This document shows positions 37,229 through 48,783 of a stretch of DNA of 64,000 nt, piece after piece. The stretch lies in contig CM042011.1 in assembly GCA_023525715.1 (NCBI GenBank), positions 64,695,854 through 64,759,853 on the forward strand, given 5' to 3'. The DNA is from Cichorium intybus. Taxonomy: Eukaryota; Streptophyta; Magnoliopsida; Asterales; Asteraceae. The position numbers and the translations under genes are program-made. The notes beneath the pieces are model-generated. The model was given only the letters and a program-made list of their open reading frames with translations, did no database searches and was not told the origin of the DNA. Numbering within the stretch: position 1 is the stretch's first letter; each line of letters opens with the position of its first letter.

Positions 37229-37614
37229 AGATAATTATAGTTTGAATTATTAAGATAAAAGTTTATCTTAATTTGAATTCAAAAAGGCTTATCTCTTAAA
37301 CTTTATGTGGTCATCTGATGGAGGCTATAAATAGGGAGCCCCATAACCTCATAACCTGCGATTTTTACCTATTCTCTCTAGAAATTTCGTTCTCCCCTCT
37401 AGCTCTTGGGTGTGACTTCTTTTGAGACAGGACAATTGTGCTGCTCAGCTTCCAAGAAATCCTAAAAGGTTAGTTTTTCTGATTTGGTTCTTTTAGTTAT
37501 TTTCTTGTGGCCTTTAGGAATTTATTATATGTTCAATTAGAAGAAAACATAGATCCTTATAGGTTGCATGTGAACTTAGTATTTTTAGTTCATAGATTTG
37601 CATAAAAACCTTCA
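36761..37614 (+). repeat. 3' LTR of the 12-kb copia element
   Basis: Starts near TGTTGATTAATTAG at 36761 with an apparent extra 15 bp versus the 5' LTR. It ends AACCTTCA at 37614, followed by the ATAGT duplication. It keeps the TATA box CTATAAATAG at 37325-37334 and a (TA)n run at about 37157-37226. Confidence 0.88.
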
Positions 37615-37619
37615 ATAGT

Positions 37620-37850
37620 ATCATTTATGCGAAGTCTCACAGGGAACTTGGTAAACTAGTCACAATGATGAATCTTCAATAAGACTATCGTATCCTTTAA
37701 GAACGAATAAATGCATAACCACAAAAAGTAAACTGTTGTTTGTTTAGCTCTTACTGGTTAGTAAGAGGTTACGTCTGAGTCAGTCCAACTCAAACCGTTT
37801 GATAACCCTAAAATTTACCTCTGACTCAGTCTGAGTCAGACCATTTGATA
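37620..37850. other. Short spacer between two copia elements
   Basis: It includes a 19-bp palindrome CTGACTCAGTCTGAGTCAG (37821-37839). GATAACCCTAAAATTTACC-type sequence here recurs just right of the next element (42574 onward). Confidence 0.6.
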
Positions 37851-39139
37851 TGTTGTGTACAGCGAAAGAACACCAACAGATACAGCCAAGTATTTTGACA
37901 AACATTCACCAACTATCAAGGCTAGTGAGTCATGAAAAGATTAAGAATAAAAACACAATGATATAAAGTGGTTCATCCAACATCGAGTTGGGCTACGCCC
38001 ACTGGGATAATCGAGAGAAACTTCATTGATAAAATTCAATGATTTACAAAAGAGAATCCATGACTACACTCATACCTTTGATATGTTTAACATGTTGCAA
38101 TAAGTTGTCAATGAGATGTATTAATAGCGAGATATGGAAGGCTGAACACTCAAGTATTTAGGCGAGAAAGAGCAAAAGGACAAACTAGCCCTGCACATTG
38201 TCACTTTATAAGGTAATAAAGCTGACAACACCATGCTGCCCATGCTGCCCTTGACATAAGGTATTGTTCTTTGCGTGTTCCCAAGATTCTTCTGACACGA
38301 GATGTGACAATACCAATAATGAGTCTAACCAAAGCCTCGCCTTTGGTTGAAGAACTCCTCATTGGTCTTCGATTGAGATCTTCCCTTCGAACGAGGGTGT
38401 AACTGTCTAACTTGTGCTTCTGCAACTCCTGTCGAACTTACACTTCGTATAAGGGCCAACTCTTCCTTCAAGAACTCTTACGTCTGAACTTTGCTTTGGC
38501 TGGAGGATACTGCTATCTCATCTTCTTCTGCTGATGACATGTTCACTACTGTGACTATAGCCAAGCTACTGATCTCACTATGAACATCTGTCCGCATAAG
38601 ATACTGATGAAGCTTTCCATGGACACAAATCCTTAGTTCAGACTTAGTTATTATTACTTTGTCACATGCCTTCGGTCTGGTAACCTCCTCGGTCTGAACG
38701 GACATTCTCGAGTATGACTGGCCCTGATGTCAATCTTGGATGTCTTCCTGCATGTCCATGCTGAGGAGGTATCTTCTAATCCCGATGAGGTTTGGCCTTC
38801 CTCGATCCAAATGATTAGATACCTTCGGTTCAGGCACTGGACATGGCTTCGGATCCGGACAAGGCAAGGATGCCTTAGTCCTGCTAATCTTCAAGCCTTC
38901 GGTTCAACGTTTTACTGATCTTCTGAAGGATCACCTCCTTCTTATTCTGATTTGCCATGGTTGATTTGATCGGAGCGAAGGAATCCCATTAGACAGAAGG
39001 TCTAGAGACTTGTTTGAGATGCACACATTAACAGCACTAGTTTCGTCTCGCCAGTTTTCTGGTTACTTCAGACAACTGTTCCACTTTGATTGCCTTGGAT
39101 CTTCCCCCGGTTCATATTAGGCTCCACATTTTCTCAACA
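37851..39139 (-). repeat. 3' LTR (1289 bp) of the non-autonomous copia element
   Basis: Reverse-strand start is TGTTGAGAAAATGTGGAGCC and end is CACAACA. It carries about 65 bp around 37975-38040 (including GGGCTACGCCCACTGGGAT) that the other LTR lacks. The LTRs differ at many positions, roughly 10% by eye, so this is an older insertion. Confidence 0.85.
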
Positions 39140-41355
39140 ATCTCCCATTTGAGACTTATTTGAACTGATATTTCCGTCAACCAAGTTCTCTTGTTCTCTC
39201 TGGTTTTCCGCCTTCTTCAAGGAACGGCCGTTAAGGACACTCCTGCCTCAACATTTGCTTTGAAAGTGAATAATCTTTAAAGGGGGAAAGTAGTTGGTTT
39301 TCAGCAACTGTCTGATGAACTTCTCTAAGGACATTTCAAGATTTGCTTCGACTGAAACTCCTTCGGACGTCTGAAGCTCATGTTGTGACTGCTTTCTTCC
39401 AATATCAACTAAGATTTGTCGAGTTCTCTACTGAACGTCCTGGACCACAACGTCTAAGCTCGTTGATAATCTGTATAATGGATCCCTCCCCCAAAATAAC
39501 ATTAACTGTACAAGTTGAGGATGATGAATGAGGTGTTCTGGACTTCCTGGAGCAGCAATGAGAAAACTCATTTCTGGGATCTTGTTCTTCCTCATTATCC
39601 ATACAGGCTTCCTTCCGTGCACACCTGGTTTTCCATCAGCAACTGGAAACTGCGACTGGTGTAGCAGTACGAAAAAAGGGGAAGTCACTTGTCTTTTCGA
39701 TTGACGTCGTTTTTAACCGAGACTCAGGTTAAGCTCCGTCTCGGAACCTTGTGGGGTTAGGAGTAAAGCATCCCGAGGTTGGCGCATCTCGTTGAGCGTG
39801 GAGAGCCCGCACAAGGGTGGAGCATATGGTTTAATTCTGGGAAGATGTTCGGTCTGATTGTATACAAGGATGCGAGTCTTCGCATCTGACCTTATAGGAT
39901 AAACTCCACCACGGCTAAGGTACCAAGAACCTTGGATGCTCATCTTTTTCACAGTGAGAAGAAAGGATCTTATTCAACTCTACTCCCATTGTTTAGGACT
40001 TTCCGCACCCGCTCTTGTACTTCTTGTTTTTCGGTAATCTCTGACGCCTGAACGATCTTCGACTCTGAAGTGCCACCTTCTGCTTATTTTACTTGACAGA
40101 GAACCAAGTCTCGTTTCTGTCAAGCTGAGCATCTCTCGTCTTTCTAGCCATATTCCACTATATGGAATCTTCATCCTAATGGGTCTGGACGAGGTGTCTG
40201 ATACTCCCCTTCGGTTAGCAATTTTTGCCAATACCGCATCAAGGGTATTAAACAGACAATTCACCTTCCATGGCAGTGAATGTCGACACCCTGATGTAAC
40301 CAAAACTTCTGACGCTCCTACTACCTTTGACTCTCCTGCTACATGGGCTAGTGAACTGCAGTGGGTTCATTTAAGGTATATTGGTCTTTCTTCTGGATGG
40401 ACTTTGCCTTAGTCGTTGTCGCTTGTCTAGTTCTGACAACTGCGACTCATCCAAATACTGAGGTGCCTGAGTTTAGATCTGCACATTGTTGTGAACGTAC
40501 ATCCCCTTTGGTTGGTTCTTCGGTCAAGACTAACTTCGGACTTGAAGTCTTTGGCCTTGGAACTTCTCGGATCTGGGGATCCGTGCTTTCACTATGTCTC
40601 TCTTCTGACTTTTGGCATTGACTTCGGTCAGAGACTGTCACCTCGGTTCAGACCGACGTTGTAACTTCTGACAGGAGTGCTGACTTTCGGCACTTCAGTG
40701 GAGCTTCTCCCACTTTTTCTTCCAGAAGAATGATGGGAGTACCCGGACTTCGCCTATTGATGTGTCAGAAGAGCATTTGTCCAACCTGAGACGTCGGATG
40801 CCCTTTATCCGTGTTACATTTTTCAAACAGCCAGTGGAACCTGGCTTCGGAAAAATGAGGCTCCACAATGGATCCGATTTAACTGTCTCGTGGAAGCAGG
40901 CATCTTCTTCTCGTTGGCTTCAGAGTGACTATGGTTCAAGCCTTAGTCGACACTATGAGGATGCAACCATCATCTTTGGACTCTCTGTCCGACTCCGTCA
41001 TCGCTTCTCCGGATGTAGTCAAACTCTCTTTCTTGTCGTTGACGCCTGTGACTCCTGCTCCCATCTCTCTCCGTCCATTCCCGATTGGAAACTGGAGCAC
41101 GGATCACTATAACGAAAGTTCTCCCTCTATATTATATATTATAGGTGATGTCAGGCCTGCCTCTGGATCTATTTTCTCTTCAACTTGGTTCTTCCTCCGC
41201 CATTGCCACATCTCCAGGTTGTTCAAACCATCGACAGGTGCAGCAGATCTGGCGGGATCAACCTTACATCTGCATACCCCAAGAGTCAAAGTCATGAACT
41301 CTTGTTTGCCGATCTTGGACCTCCTGACTTCAACCATGAAGGTCTGATACCAGTT

Positions 41356-42572
41356 TGTTGGGCACAGCGGAAGGGCATCAACGAACACGACCAAGTACTT
41401 CGACAAACGTTCCTCAATTATCAAGGCTAGTGGGTAATGAAAAGATTGAGAATAACAACACAAGGATATAAAGTTACAATGATTTATAAGAGAGAATCTA
41501 TGACTACACTCATATCTTTGATATGTTTAACATGTTACAATGAGTTGTCAATGAGATGTATTAATAGCGGGATATGGAACGTTGTACACGCAAGTCTTTG
41601 GGCGGGAAAGAGCAAAATGGCAAACTAGCCCTGCACCTTGTCACTTTATTAGCTGTTAAAGCTGACAACACCATGCTCCACATGCTGCCCCTGCCACAAG
41701 GTACTGTTCTTCGCGTGTTTCCAGATTCTTCTAACATTAGATATGACAATACCAATACCAAATGCAACCAAGGCCTCGACTTTAGTTGAAGAACTCCTCA
41801 TTGGTCTTCGGTTGAGATCTTCCCTTCGAACGAGACTGTAACTGTCCGACTTGTGCTTTTGCAACTTTTGTCGAACTTACACTTCGTACAAGGGTCAACT
41901 CTTCCTTCAAGAACTCTTCCGTCTGAACTTTGCTTTGGCCGAATGATACTGCTATCTCATCTTCTTCTGCTGATGACATGTTCACCACTGTGACTATAGA
42001 CAAACTACTTATGTCACTGTGAACATTTGTCCGCATATGATACTGAGGAAGCTTTCCTCGGACAAAACTCCTTGGTTCGAACTTAGTTCTTACTTTATCG
42101 CATGCCTTCGGCTTGGTAACCTCCTCGGTCTGAACGGACCTCCTCGGTTATGACTGACCCTGATTTCATTATTGGATGTCTTCCTGCATGTCTATGCTAA
42201 TGACGTATCTTCTAATCCGGGTGAGATTTGACATTCCTCGATCCGAATGATTAGATACTTTCGGTTTAGGCGCTGCATCTGGCTTCAGATCCGGACAAGG
42301 AAAGGATGCCTTAGTCCTGCTGATCTTCAAGCCTTCGGTTCAACTTTCTACTTTTGAAGGATCGCCTCATTCTTATTCTGATTGGCCATGGTTGATCTGA
42401 CCGGAGCGAAGGACTCCCACTAGACTGAAGGTCCGGAGACTTGTCTGAGATGCACACCTTAACAGCATTGGCTTCGTCTCGCCTTTGTTTTTAGGTTGCT
42501 TCAGATAACTGTTCCACTTCGATTGTCTTGGATCTTCCTCCGGTTCGGATTAGGCTCCACACTTTCTCAACA
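41356..42572 (-). repeat. 5' LTR (1217 bp) of the non-autonomous copia element
   Basis: Reverse-strand start is TGTTGAGAAAGTGTGGAGCC and end is GCCCAACA, followed by the primer site at 41352-41341. Frames inside it are non-coding. Confidence 0.85.
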
Positions 42573-42577
42573 TGATA

Positions 42578-43132
42578 ACCCTAAAATTACCTCTGACTCG
42601 GTTTTAAACCCTAAAATTTACATCTTACTCGGTCAGTTTCAGGATAAGTTTAACCGGGTAAGACGTTGACTCAGTCAGTTCTTACTCAATCAACAAATAT
42701 TACTCAATCAACAAATATCAAACACCCTAAGTTGAGACATAGCAACAAAATCTCGAGAGAAAACCAACAAAAATGAAAACAAGAGCACCATTGATCAACG
42801 ACCAAGAAAAGAAGAGACTCTAAATCACCATAGAGTGGTTGCTTGATTAAAACCAAAACCCTTGTGCATTTCTTGATCACCAATAATAACCAACGTGACT
42901 AGATCATACGTACCGAAGTCAAAAATGTTTATCACATGATACATAAAGCTACAAGCAATTGCATAAAGATCGAGTAATCAAAACAAGCATTTGATTTTTC
43001 TAATAATTTTCTCAGACATATTATAAAAGTTATAATGTGTAAATACATTCCTTGGTAACAAATTTGAATTATAATAAACATAGATTATTCACAATCCAAA
43101 ACTTCCATGAATGACACATAGGAACGAACACC
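42578..43132. other. Spacer and presumed 3' UTR of the RIQ-like gene
   Basis: Up to about 42720 there are repeated TTACTCGGTCAG / CTGACTCGG words related to the spacer left of the copia element. From about 42950 on it is probably the 3' UTR of the reverse-strand gene. No other gene was seen. Confidence 0.4.
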
Positions 43133-43947
43133 CTAATCAGCTTCCTGTAATCCCTCTAATACAATCGAACCAACAAACAATCCGGTAGCGGTGGCAGCAA
43201 GCGTACCTGATATGACAGTCTGCACCACCACGAGAGCACTGGAATCATCTGGAATGTATACAATTGCTAGTATCGCCGCCACTAGAACTGGCAGCGCCGC
43301 CGAAGCTAAAGCTGCAGGAGAGAATCCGGCTGCCGTTTCAAGCAAGCTGAGAAGCCCTAGCTCCTCCGCTTTCGACAGAATCCCCAATTTCTCGATGGAA
43401 GAAAGAGTAAACCCTAGGTTCTCCGCTTTCGACAACAGCCCTGCTTTCTCGACGTTGCTCAATACTTTACGTTTTTCAAGCTTTTTGAATACGTCGACAT
43501 CTACTTCTTCGCTTCCTTCGAAGAAAAGTCCAGCCCCAAACCACTCTTTTTTCCAAGCTTTGTCATACTTGTTCACCTGTATTCGTAAAATTGTACTTAA
43601 CTTCTAAATCAAAAGACTAAAACAACTTGAATTTAGTAGAAGTATATGATTGGATCTTATTACACAAATGTGAAGATCCATAGTTATTCATGATAATCGA
43701 GATGATTTCATTTTTATTTTGAATGATGAACACTAAATTGAAATTGAAATTGAAATTGAGATGATCAACTAATAGTGTTGTGTTTATTGTGTACCTTCTT
43801 TTTCGGTGCCATGGCTAAAATCTTGGAGGATTTTTTGGCGGGAAAGATACGACGGAGCGGCGAAGTGTTGACAGCAGTGAGACGACGGTCGACTGTCTTG
43901 AGAAAAGCAGTAGTATGAGTAGTCGGAGGTGCTGTTGTCACCGCCAT
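43133..43947 (-). CDS. RIQ1/RIQ2-like chloroplast thylakoid protein (DUF1118)
   Basis: Two exons, 43947-43795 and 43576-43133, joined in phase 0 through a GTACAC donor and a TTCGAATACAG-type acceptor, give 198 residues. Residues 1-50 are rich in Thr, Ser, Arg and Lys with few acids and look like a chloroplast transit peptide. The mature part has EWFGAGLFFEG, a Leu/Lys-rich repeated segment (NVEKAGLLSKAENLGF, SIEKLGILSKAEELGLL), and two hydrophobic stretches, one from AALASAALPVLVAAILAIVY and one ending in FVGSIVLEGLQ. From memory this is the DUF1118 family that includes Arabidopsis RIQ1 and RIQ2. Those are grana proteins that affect LHCII organisation and non-photochemical quenching. The frame is intact, and this is the only clearly intact gene between 25 and 64 kb. 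Confidence 0.88.
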
Positions 43948-44049
43948 TTTTCAGCTTTTCCGGAGCTTTTCTCGAAGGGCGGCCTCCGCTCAGCTCTTCC
44001 TCAGTCTCTGTATCTGTGTTTGGGGCCAAATTGTTCGCACTTTGGTAAG

Positions 44050-45100
44050 CCAATCAAATGCCGATAGCCCTATCTATCTCCAACAAAGAAAAGAGGTTCA
44101 ATTACCGGTTTACCCCTCTTTTGTAAATTTGGTGATAGATGGCAAGATTAAAATAAATTACAGGAAAGTAAATGATTTTTTATCTTTAACAATATATTTT
44201 TATTATGTTAATTTTTCTTATTATTTTGGTTATTGTCAAATAGAGTAACTTGTTACTTTATATTGTTTGAAATGAGACCCACCCCACCTTAATTCTTTTT
44301 CCTTTCCCAAATAAACGTAGACTACCTAGTTTTCGGCACCAGGTCTCGTTACCATCTCCAACCGTAGAGCCAAAGATACAGTATCATAGCAATCACCTCA
44401 AATTCAAGACATAGCTCCTTAATGGTCAACTATAAATCTATAATACATCTAAAATCGAACTTACAACTCAAATCCAAAACCATAATTGAATCCACAATTC
44501 AAATCCAAAACCAAAATCGAACCTACAATTCAAATCTAAATCCAAACCTAAATCGAACCTGTGACTCAAATCCAAATCCAAAATCGAACCTGAAACTCAA
44601 ACTATAATTCAGAACTAATATCCAAGATGCAATAATCTCATATACAATCCCATATGCAAAATTCCCAAATACGATCCCAGCTAGAAATCAATTAGCAAAA
44701 AAAAAAAAAAAAGTGAATCAATATATAAAATAACAAACCATCATCGCCTATAAATCGACTTTAGAACCTATGAATCAATTGTAGAACCCATTAATAGCAC
44801 CTTTGATCGTGCGTGCTTTCATGTGTGGTGCTTTTGCGTTTGTTTTAATGCGTGTAAGTTGTTTGTCATTTGGAAACTGTGGGTAAGACCAATAGGTGCC
44901 ATTACCACTCACCCCAATGGGTTGTCGTGCCACGTATGCACCACCTCAATTTACCATCACTAACGAGTCACCCCTTAAATTCTTGGAAATGGTATACCGT
45001 TAGTACCACTCATTTCTTTTAATTAAATAAATAAAGAATTAAACCAAACTAAGAATTATATATTTTTTAAAATTAAAGCATTTCATTAATTAAGAAATAA
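44050..45100. other. Upstream region of the RIQ-like gene and intergenic DNA
   Basis: Contains the presumed promoter of the reverse-strand gene next to 43947, a degenerate tandem repeat at 44450-44605, and an A14 run near 44700. No gene is supported. Confidence 0.5.
44450..44605. repeat. Degenerate tandem repeat (about 35-40 bp unit)
   Basis: Four to five imperfect copies of AATCGAACCTACAATTCAAA followed by TCCAAAACC. The open frame at 44422 merely translates this repeat. Confidence 0.75.
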
Positions 45101-45103
45101 AAA

Positions 45104-45472
45104 TTACAACCGTAAAATAAAACGACAAACGTCAATCCATGAATGGGTTAACGCGATTTCTTCGACGGTTGGCCACTTTTGTCTATCAGCTCTACCTCGC
45201 CTATGCACCGCGGGTTGGGCTTCCGGTTGGGTTTCCAGCACTTGTTCCGGTGAAGCTTGTGTGTTTGGAACAGAATCGGGTATTGAGGTTTGGAATTGTT
45301 TGGTTGGTGTGTCAGGAAATGAATTAAAATTTTGGTATAGATTTTGCAGTTGTATTGGCAGGTAACCCGACATTTGATATGGGAAAACGTTGAGTGAGAA
45401 AATCGGATGGTCCATTTGTGGACGGTAAACGTTAGGTGTGTAGTATTGCTCGAAACTGAAAACATTTTGTTG
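45104..45472 (-). pseudogene. Fragment of a Harbinger-associated Myb/SANT-like protein (GST-T3-like annotation group)
   Basis: The reverse-strand frame reads from about 45472 through QQNVFSFEQYYTP, a Gln/Asn/Pro-rich stretch, then RRGRADRQKWPTVEEIALTH and SWIDV before leaving the family pattern. The last part matches the start of the trihelix/Myb-like domain (W-T-x-E-E-x-x-L-x-x-A-W-x-x-V) of a plant family often annotated as glutathione S-transferase T3-like, which is linked to PIF/Harbinger transposons. The domain is cut after its first helix and a TGA lies just upstream of the frame, so it looks like a relic. Confidence 0.6.
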
Positions 45473-45479
45473 ATTTCAA

Positions 45480-47335
45480 TTCGATGGCGAGATTTGATTG
45501 TTTAGGGAATCTTGAGAAGAATTTTTTTTTTGAAGTTGTTTTTAAGAGAATTGGATGTAAAAGAGTATATAGAAGTGTGGTTTTATTTGTGTAATGTAGA
45601 GTATATATAGATGAGTAAATTTAAAAAAAAAAGTGATTTTTTAATCTAGCCGTTAATAACCGTTTGGGGGGGGGGGGGGAGGGTTTGCAAAAGTGTTCAA
45701 ACTTTAGGGGCCAAACTGTAACTCAAGAGGCTGAACATCGCATGGTGTGGGGAAACTTCACTTGAGCCTTCACCATGGGCACCTACCCAACAAGGGCAAT
45801 GTACCTGCGCGGTGTTGGCCTTCCACCATGGACATCGCACACCGGGTCGTCATGGTACCATTTAGTCTAACAGTAATTAGGGATGAAGACTCGAGGTCAG
45901 AGATTGATGTATCAAACATAGATTGATCTTGCTGATTCACAGAATACCATGACAACCTCTTTTAAACCATGTTGATTCAACGAATAACATAGCTAGGCTC
46001 AAATTCTGTTCAAATCAAAAACAAGAAGTTTGGAGTAAAAATTGAAGTTTCATAAAAATCAAGTCTGAACGGCTAGGGCACACAAACAAAACCCTAAATA
46101 AGAAGCAAAAAATTGAATGTGCCTAAAAAGAGTCATGAATCAAACACAAACCCAAAAAAAAAACCTAAAAATTACGAAAAAAACCTAAAATAGTCTAGAA
46201 ATCCATCTAGAAAGCATTTTTTGGGCTCAAAAATAGGTAAGGCCTCTTTGTGTCCTGAGGACGCTATGCTCCTGGCTCCAAGCTTTGATTCGGTTGGTCG
46301 CAGGCGGAAAACGGAGCCCCGTAGAAAAAGTTATGGCCATTCCGTGATACCCTTTTGTCACACGAACTTGGGCCTCCAGAAACATAAGGGCCCGATCCTC
46401 TATGCTAGGGCTCACATCAGAAATGAAGACTCAATGCCGAGTCTTTTTGAAGAAGGGAGGATGATGCAGCGATCACAATTTAAGATTTTTAATTTCAAAT
46501 ATATATTATTAAAGTTTGTTAGGATTTAAATTAATTAGAGATGATATCTTGTTTAGGGTAATTTTAATTATTTTGATATCTGTAATAGTTTTGAATTATC
46601 TCGTAAATCAGAGATAATTCTTTTTTTTAGAATTAGCATCGTATATTATAACTAGTATTTATCATTGTAGTTATTCAGTTTTTGAATTTTAATAAAGTTT
46701 TATGAAAGAATTTTGGGAAATACATCCAAAATTGGACGAGTTAAAAACATTAAAACATGTTGGGAATTAATGCCGGATTAGAGATATAGAAGATCCAGAA
46801 GTGTACCAAGAAACGGTGATTGAATGAAAATAACATTTGATAGTTTTATTAAGGGTGATCTTAAATGAACACCTTCTATGTGTGTGAGTGTATGTGTTGT
46901 ATGGGTTAACTTTCACATACACATGTCACATTATGAGGTTTTTTTTTACCAATACATTTTATTAAGTTGATCGATGACTCAAGTTATGATTTGAGGGTTG
47001 TAATTACTTAAATGATTGTCACTAAGAATTCATGAGACTATAGACATATCGTTTAGACAATTTGACATAAATTAGTCTGACAAATTTAATGATGTTTGTG
47101 AATATTCTACAAAATTACTTCTTTCATATATTGGTAACGCGCAAGCTGTTTTCACAAATTAAATGAACATTTTATTATATAAGCTGAAAACATGATTATT
47201 TTATAATACATGACTTCTATTTTTAGTATTTAGTGAATAGCTCTTTCGTTCTCATACTTTCCAAGTAATAATAAAGACCCAAAAATTAATACGAAGAACC
47301 TGCATGCGGGTCGGTTTAACCTCTCTAATAAAGAT
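45480..47335. other. Intergenic DNA
   Basis: Includes a G14 run at 45666-45679. The frames at 46221-46529 (both strands) show no recognisable domain. No element termini were identified. Confidence 0.4.
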
Positions 47336-48545
47336 TTTTTTTTTTTTTTTGGAAACGGCGAATATATATAAATAAAAGAGCCACGCCTAGTAAGACACTA
47401 AGCAATGACAGAAAAAAGAAACAAGTACAGCAGACACAATTACATCAAATGAAATGAGAAACGGACCAATCCTCCCGACTACATAACTCGCCTTTTCCTC
47501 TGCATTTAGACCATAAATATACTAGAGATTTAACATTTTCAACTATTCTAGAGGGAGGGGTAAAAGCCGCCTGAAAGAGCCTTTCGTTCCTCGCCTTCCA
47601 CAGTGCCCATAGTAACCCGTAACAAATCGCAGTGAGTCTTTTTCGTTTCTTAGGGCATCTCCCCCAATTTGCTACAAACCTAGTGAGGTCCATCGTAGTG
47701 TTAAAGGTAGCACCATTTATACCACACCAGTCTAAAATTCTTTCTCGCACCTGGGTGGCAAACGGGCATTGAATTAGAATGTGATCGATGCATTCCACTT
47801 TGTTGAGACAAGCACCACAGAGATTAGAATCAATCTGCACGCCTCTGTACCTGAGAGCTTCCGCCGATGGAATCCTTCCTTGTGTAGCCCTCCACACAAA
47901 GCTAGTTACTTTTACAGGAATTAATTTACTCCAGGATATTTGCATGTTGTTAAAATTATGAAGTAAATTGCTCTCTAGATGCTTACGAAGAAGATCAACC
48001 GAATATCTACCATCTACCGCTAATTTGCAAATCACTCTAGTCGAACCAGGTCCGTTACTGAAAATGCTGTTGAAACACCAACCCATAGACGCAGAGTCTT
48101 TTCTCGCGCTCACAATGTTTTTCCAGACCCCCGATATTCTTTTGTTGGTGAGGTATTCAAAAGGCTTATTATGAGTGTCATGAATTCCAGCAACCACTTT
48201 ACCCCATAGTGACTCGGGTTGTGATTTCAATCTCCACCACCACTTTGCCATCAATGCAATATTTAGAGCCCGGATGGACCCTACTCCGAGACCCCCGTCT
48301 TCTTTGGAAGTTATCACTTTCTCCCATGATACCCAATGTATTTTATTTTTCTCTTCGTTTCCGCCCCAAAGAAATTTCCTGCGGATCTTCTCTAAAGACT
48401 CAACTACCCCAATCGGAGCTTTGAATAACGATAGGAAGTAAATGGGCAAGCTACCTAGTACTGACTTTATTAGTGTTAAACGGCCACCTAAAGATAAAGA
48501 ATTTGCTTTCCACTGTGATAATCTAGCTGTGGGGATATTTATGGC
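47336..48545 (-). mobile_element. 5'-truncated LINE-1 retrotransposon (ORF2 C-terminal end)
   Basis: On the reverse strand the open frame runs from the 5' break near 48545 (TARLSQWKANSLSLGGRL) through PIYFLSLFKAPIGVVESLEK to a TAA near 47445. It carries the region after the RT domain and a zf-RVT zinc-binding domain (SFVWRATQGRIPSAEALRYR followed by CGACLNKVECIDHILIQC). A poly(A) tail, seen as T16 at 47336-47351, follows about 90 bp of 3' UTR. Endonuclease and the RT catalytic core are missing, typical of incomplete target-primed insertion. The 334-codon remaining frame is intact, so the insertion may be fairly young. I could not find the target duplication. Confidence 0.9.
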
Positions 48546-48559
48546 ATTGATATAGGATA

Positions 48560-48783
48560 AACCTATATGAATTAAAATACTTCAGGATCTCGGTTATACC
48601 ATTTAACCAATCATATCTGCTTTCTCTAAATCTTCCCATTAATATAATTTACAAATTTGTCGACTAGTATCGTTCGAATATGTTACGCCACTACTGGTAT
48701 CTTGCCGACATGCCAATAAATACGTGCAGTTGCATGTGACAGTTCATAAACCACAAGAAGAAAACAAAATCTCGAGACACAGG
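48560..48783 (+). other. Presumed promoter and 5' UTR of the P450 pseudogene
   Basis: A short AT-rich stretch before ATG 48784. No clear TATA box could be assigned. Confidence 0.35.

Larger units (their letters stand above)
25536..37614 (+). mobile_element. Ty1-copia retrotransposon with decayed interior and nested insertions
   Basis: The two LTRs (25536-26287 and 36761-37614) are flanked by a perfect 5-bp duplication ATAGT (25531-25535 and 37615-37619). A tRNA-Met-type primer site TGGTATCAGAGC follows the 5' LTR at 26289-26300. A gag start is at 27650 and a decayed RT core near 34950. Without the nested block 28009-32530 the element is about 7.6 kb. The LTRs look about 95% or more alike outside indels, while the coding interior is wrecked. 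Confidence 0.9.
37851..42572 (-). mobile_element. Non-autonomous copia-type LTR element without coding interior
   Basis: Two long direct repeats (37851-39139 and 41356-42572) are flanked by a perfect TGATA duplication (37846-37850 and 42573-42577). On the reverse strand the 5' LTR is the right-hand copy. The primer site TGGTATCAGACC (reverse of 41341-41352) follows it, and a polypurine tract AAATGGGAGAT precedes the left-hand LTR. The 2.2-kb interior (39140-41340) has no gag, protease, integrase or RT motifs in any frame, so replication must have used enzymes from another element. Confidence 0.87.

Noticed and set aside
39300..41470. Reverse- and forward-strand frames of 60-140 codons inside the non-autonomous copia element
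   Set aside because: Overlapping frames on both strands without domains or codon bias; chance frames in GC-moderate DNA.
46221..46529. 102-codon frame MGSKIGKASL...
   Set aside because: No known domain, an equally long frame antisense to it, and no splice or promoter context.
48724..48783. Upstream in-frame Met at 48724 as the P450 start
   Set aside because: It would add a charged 20-residue stretch before the membrane anchor; ATG 48784 puts the anchor at the N terminus as in microsomal P450s.
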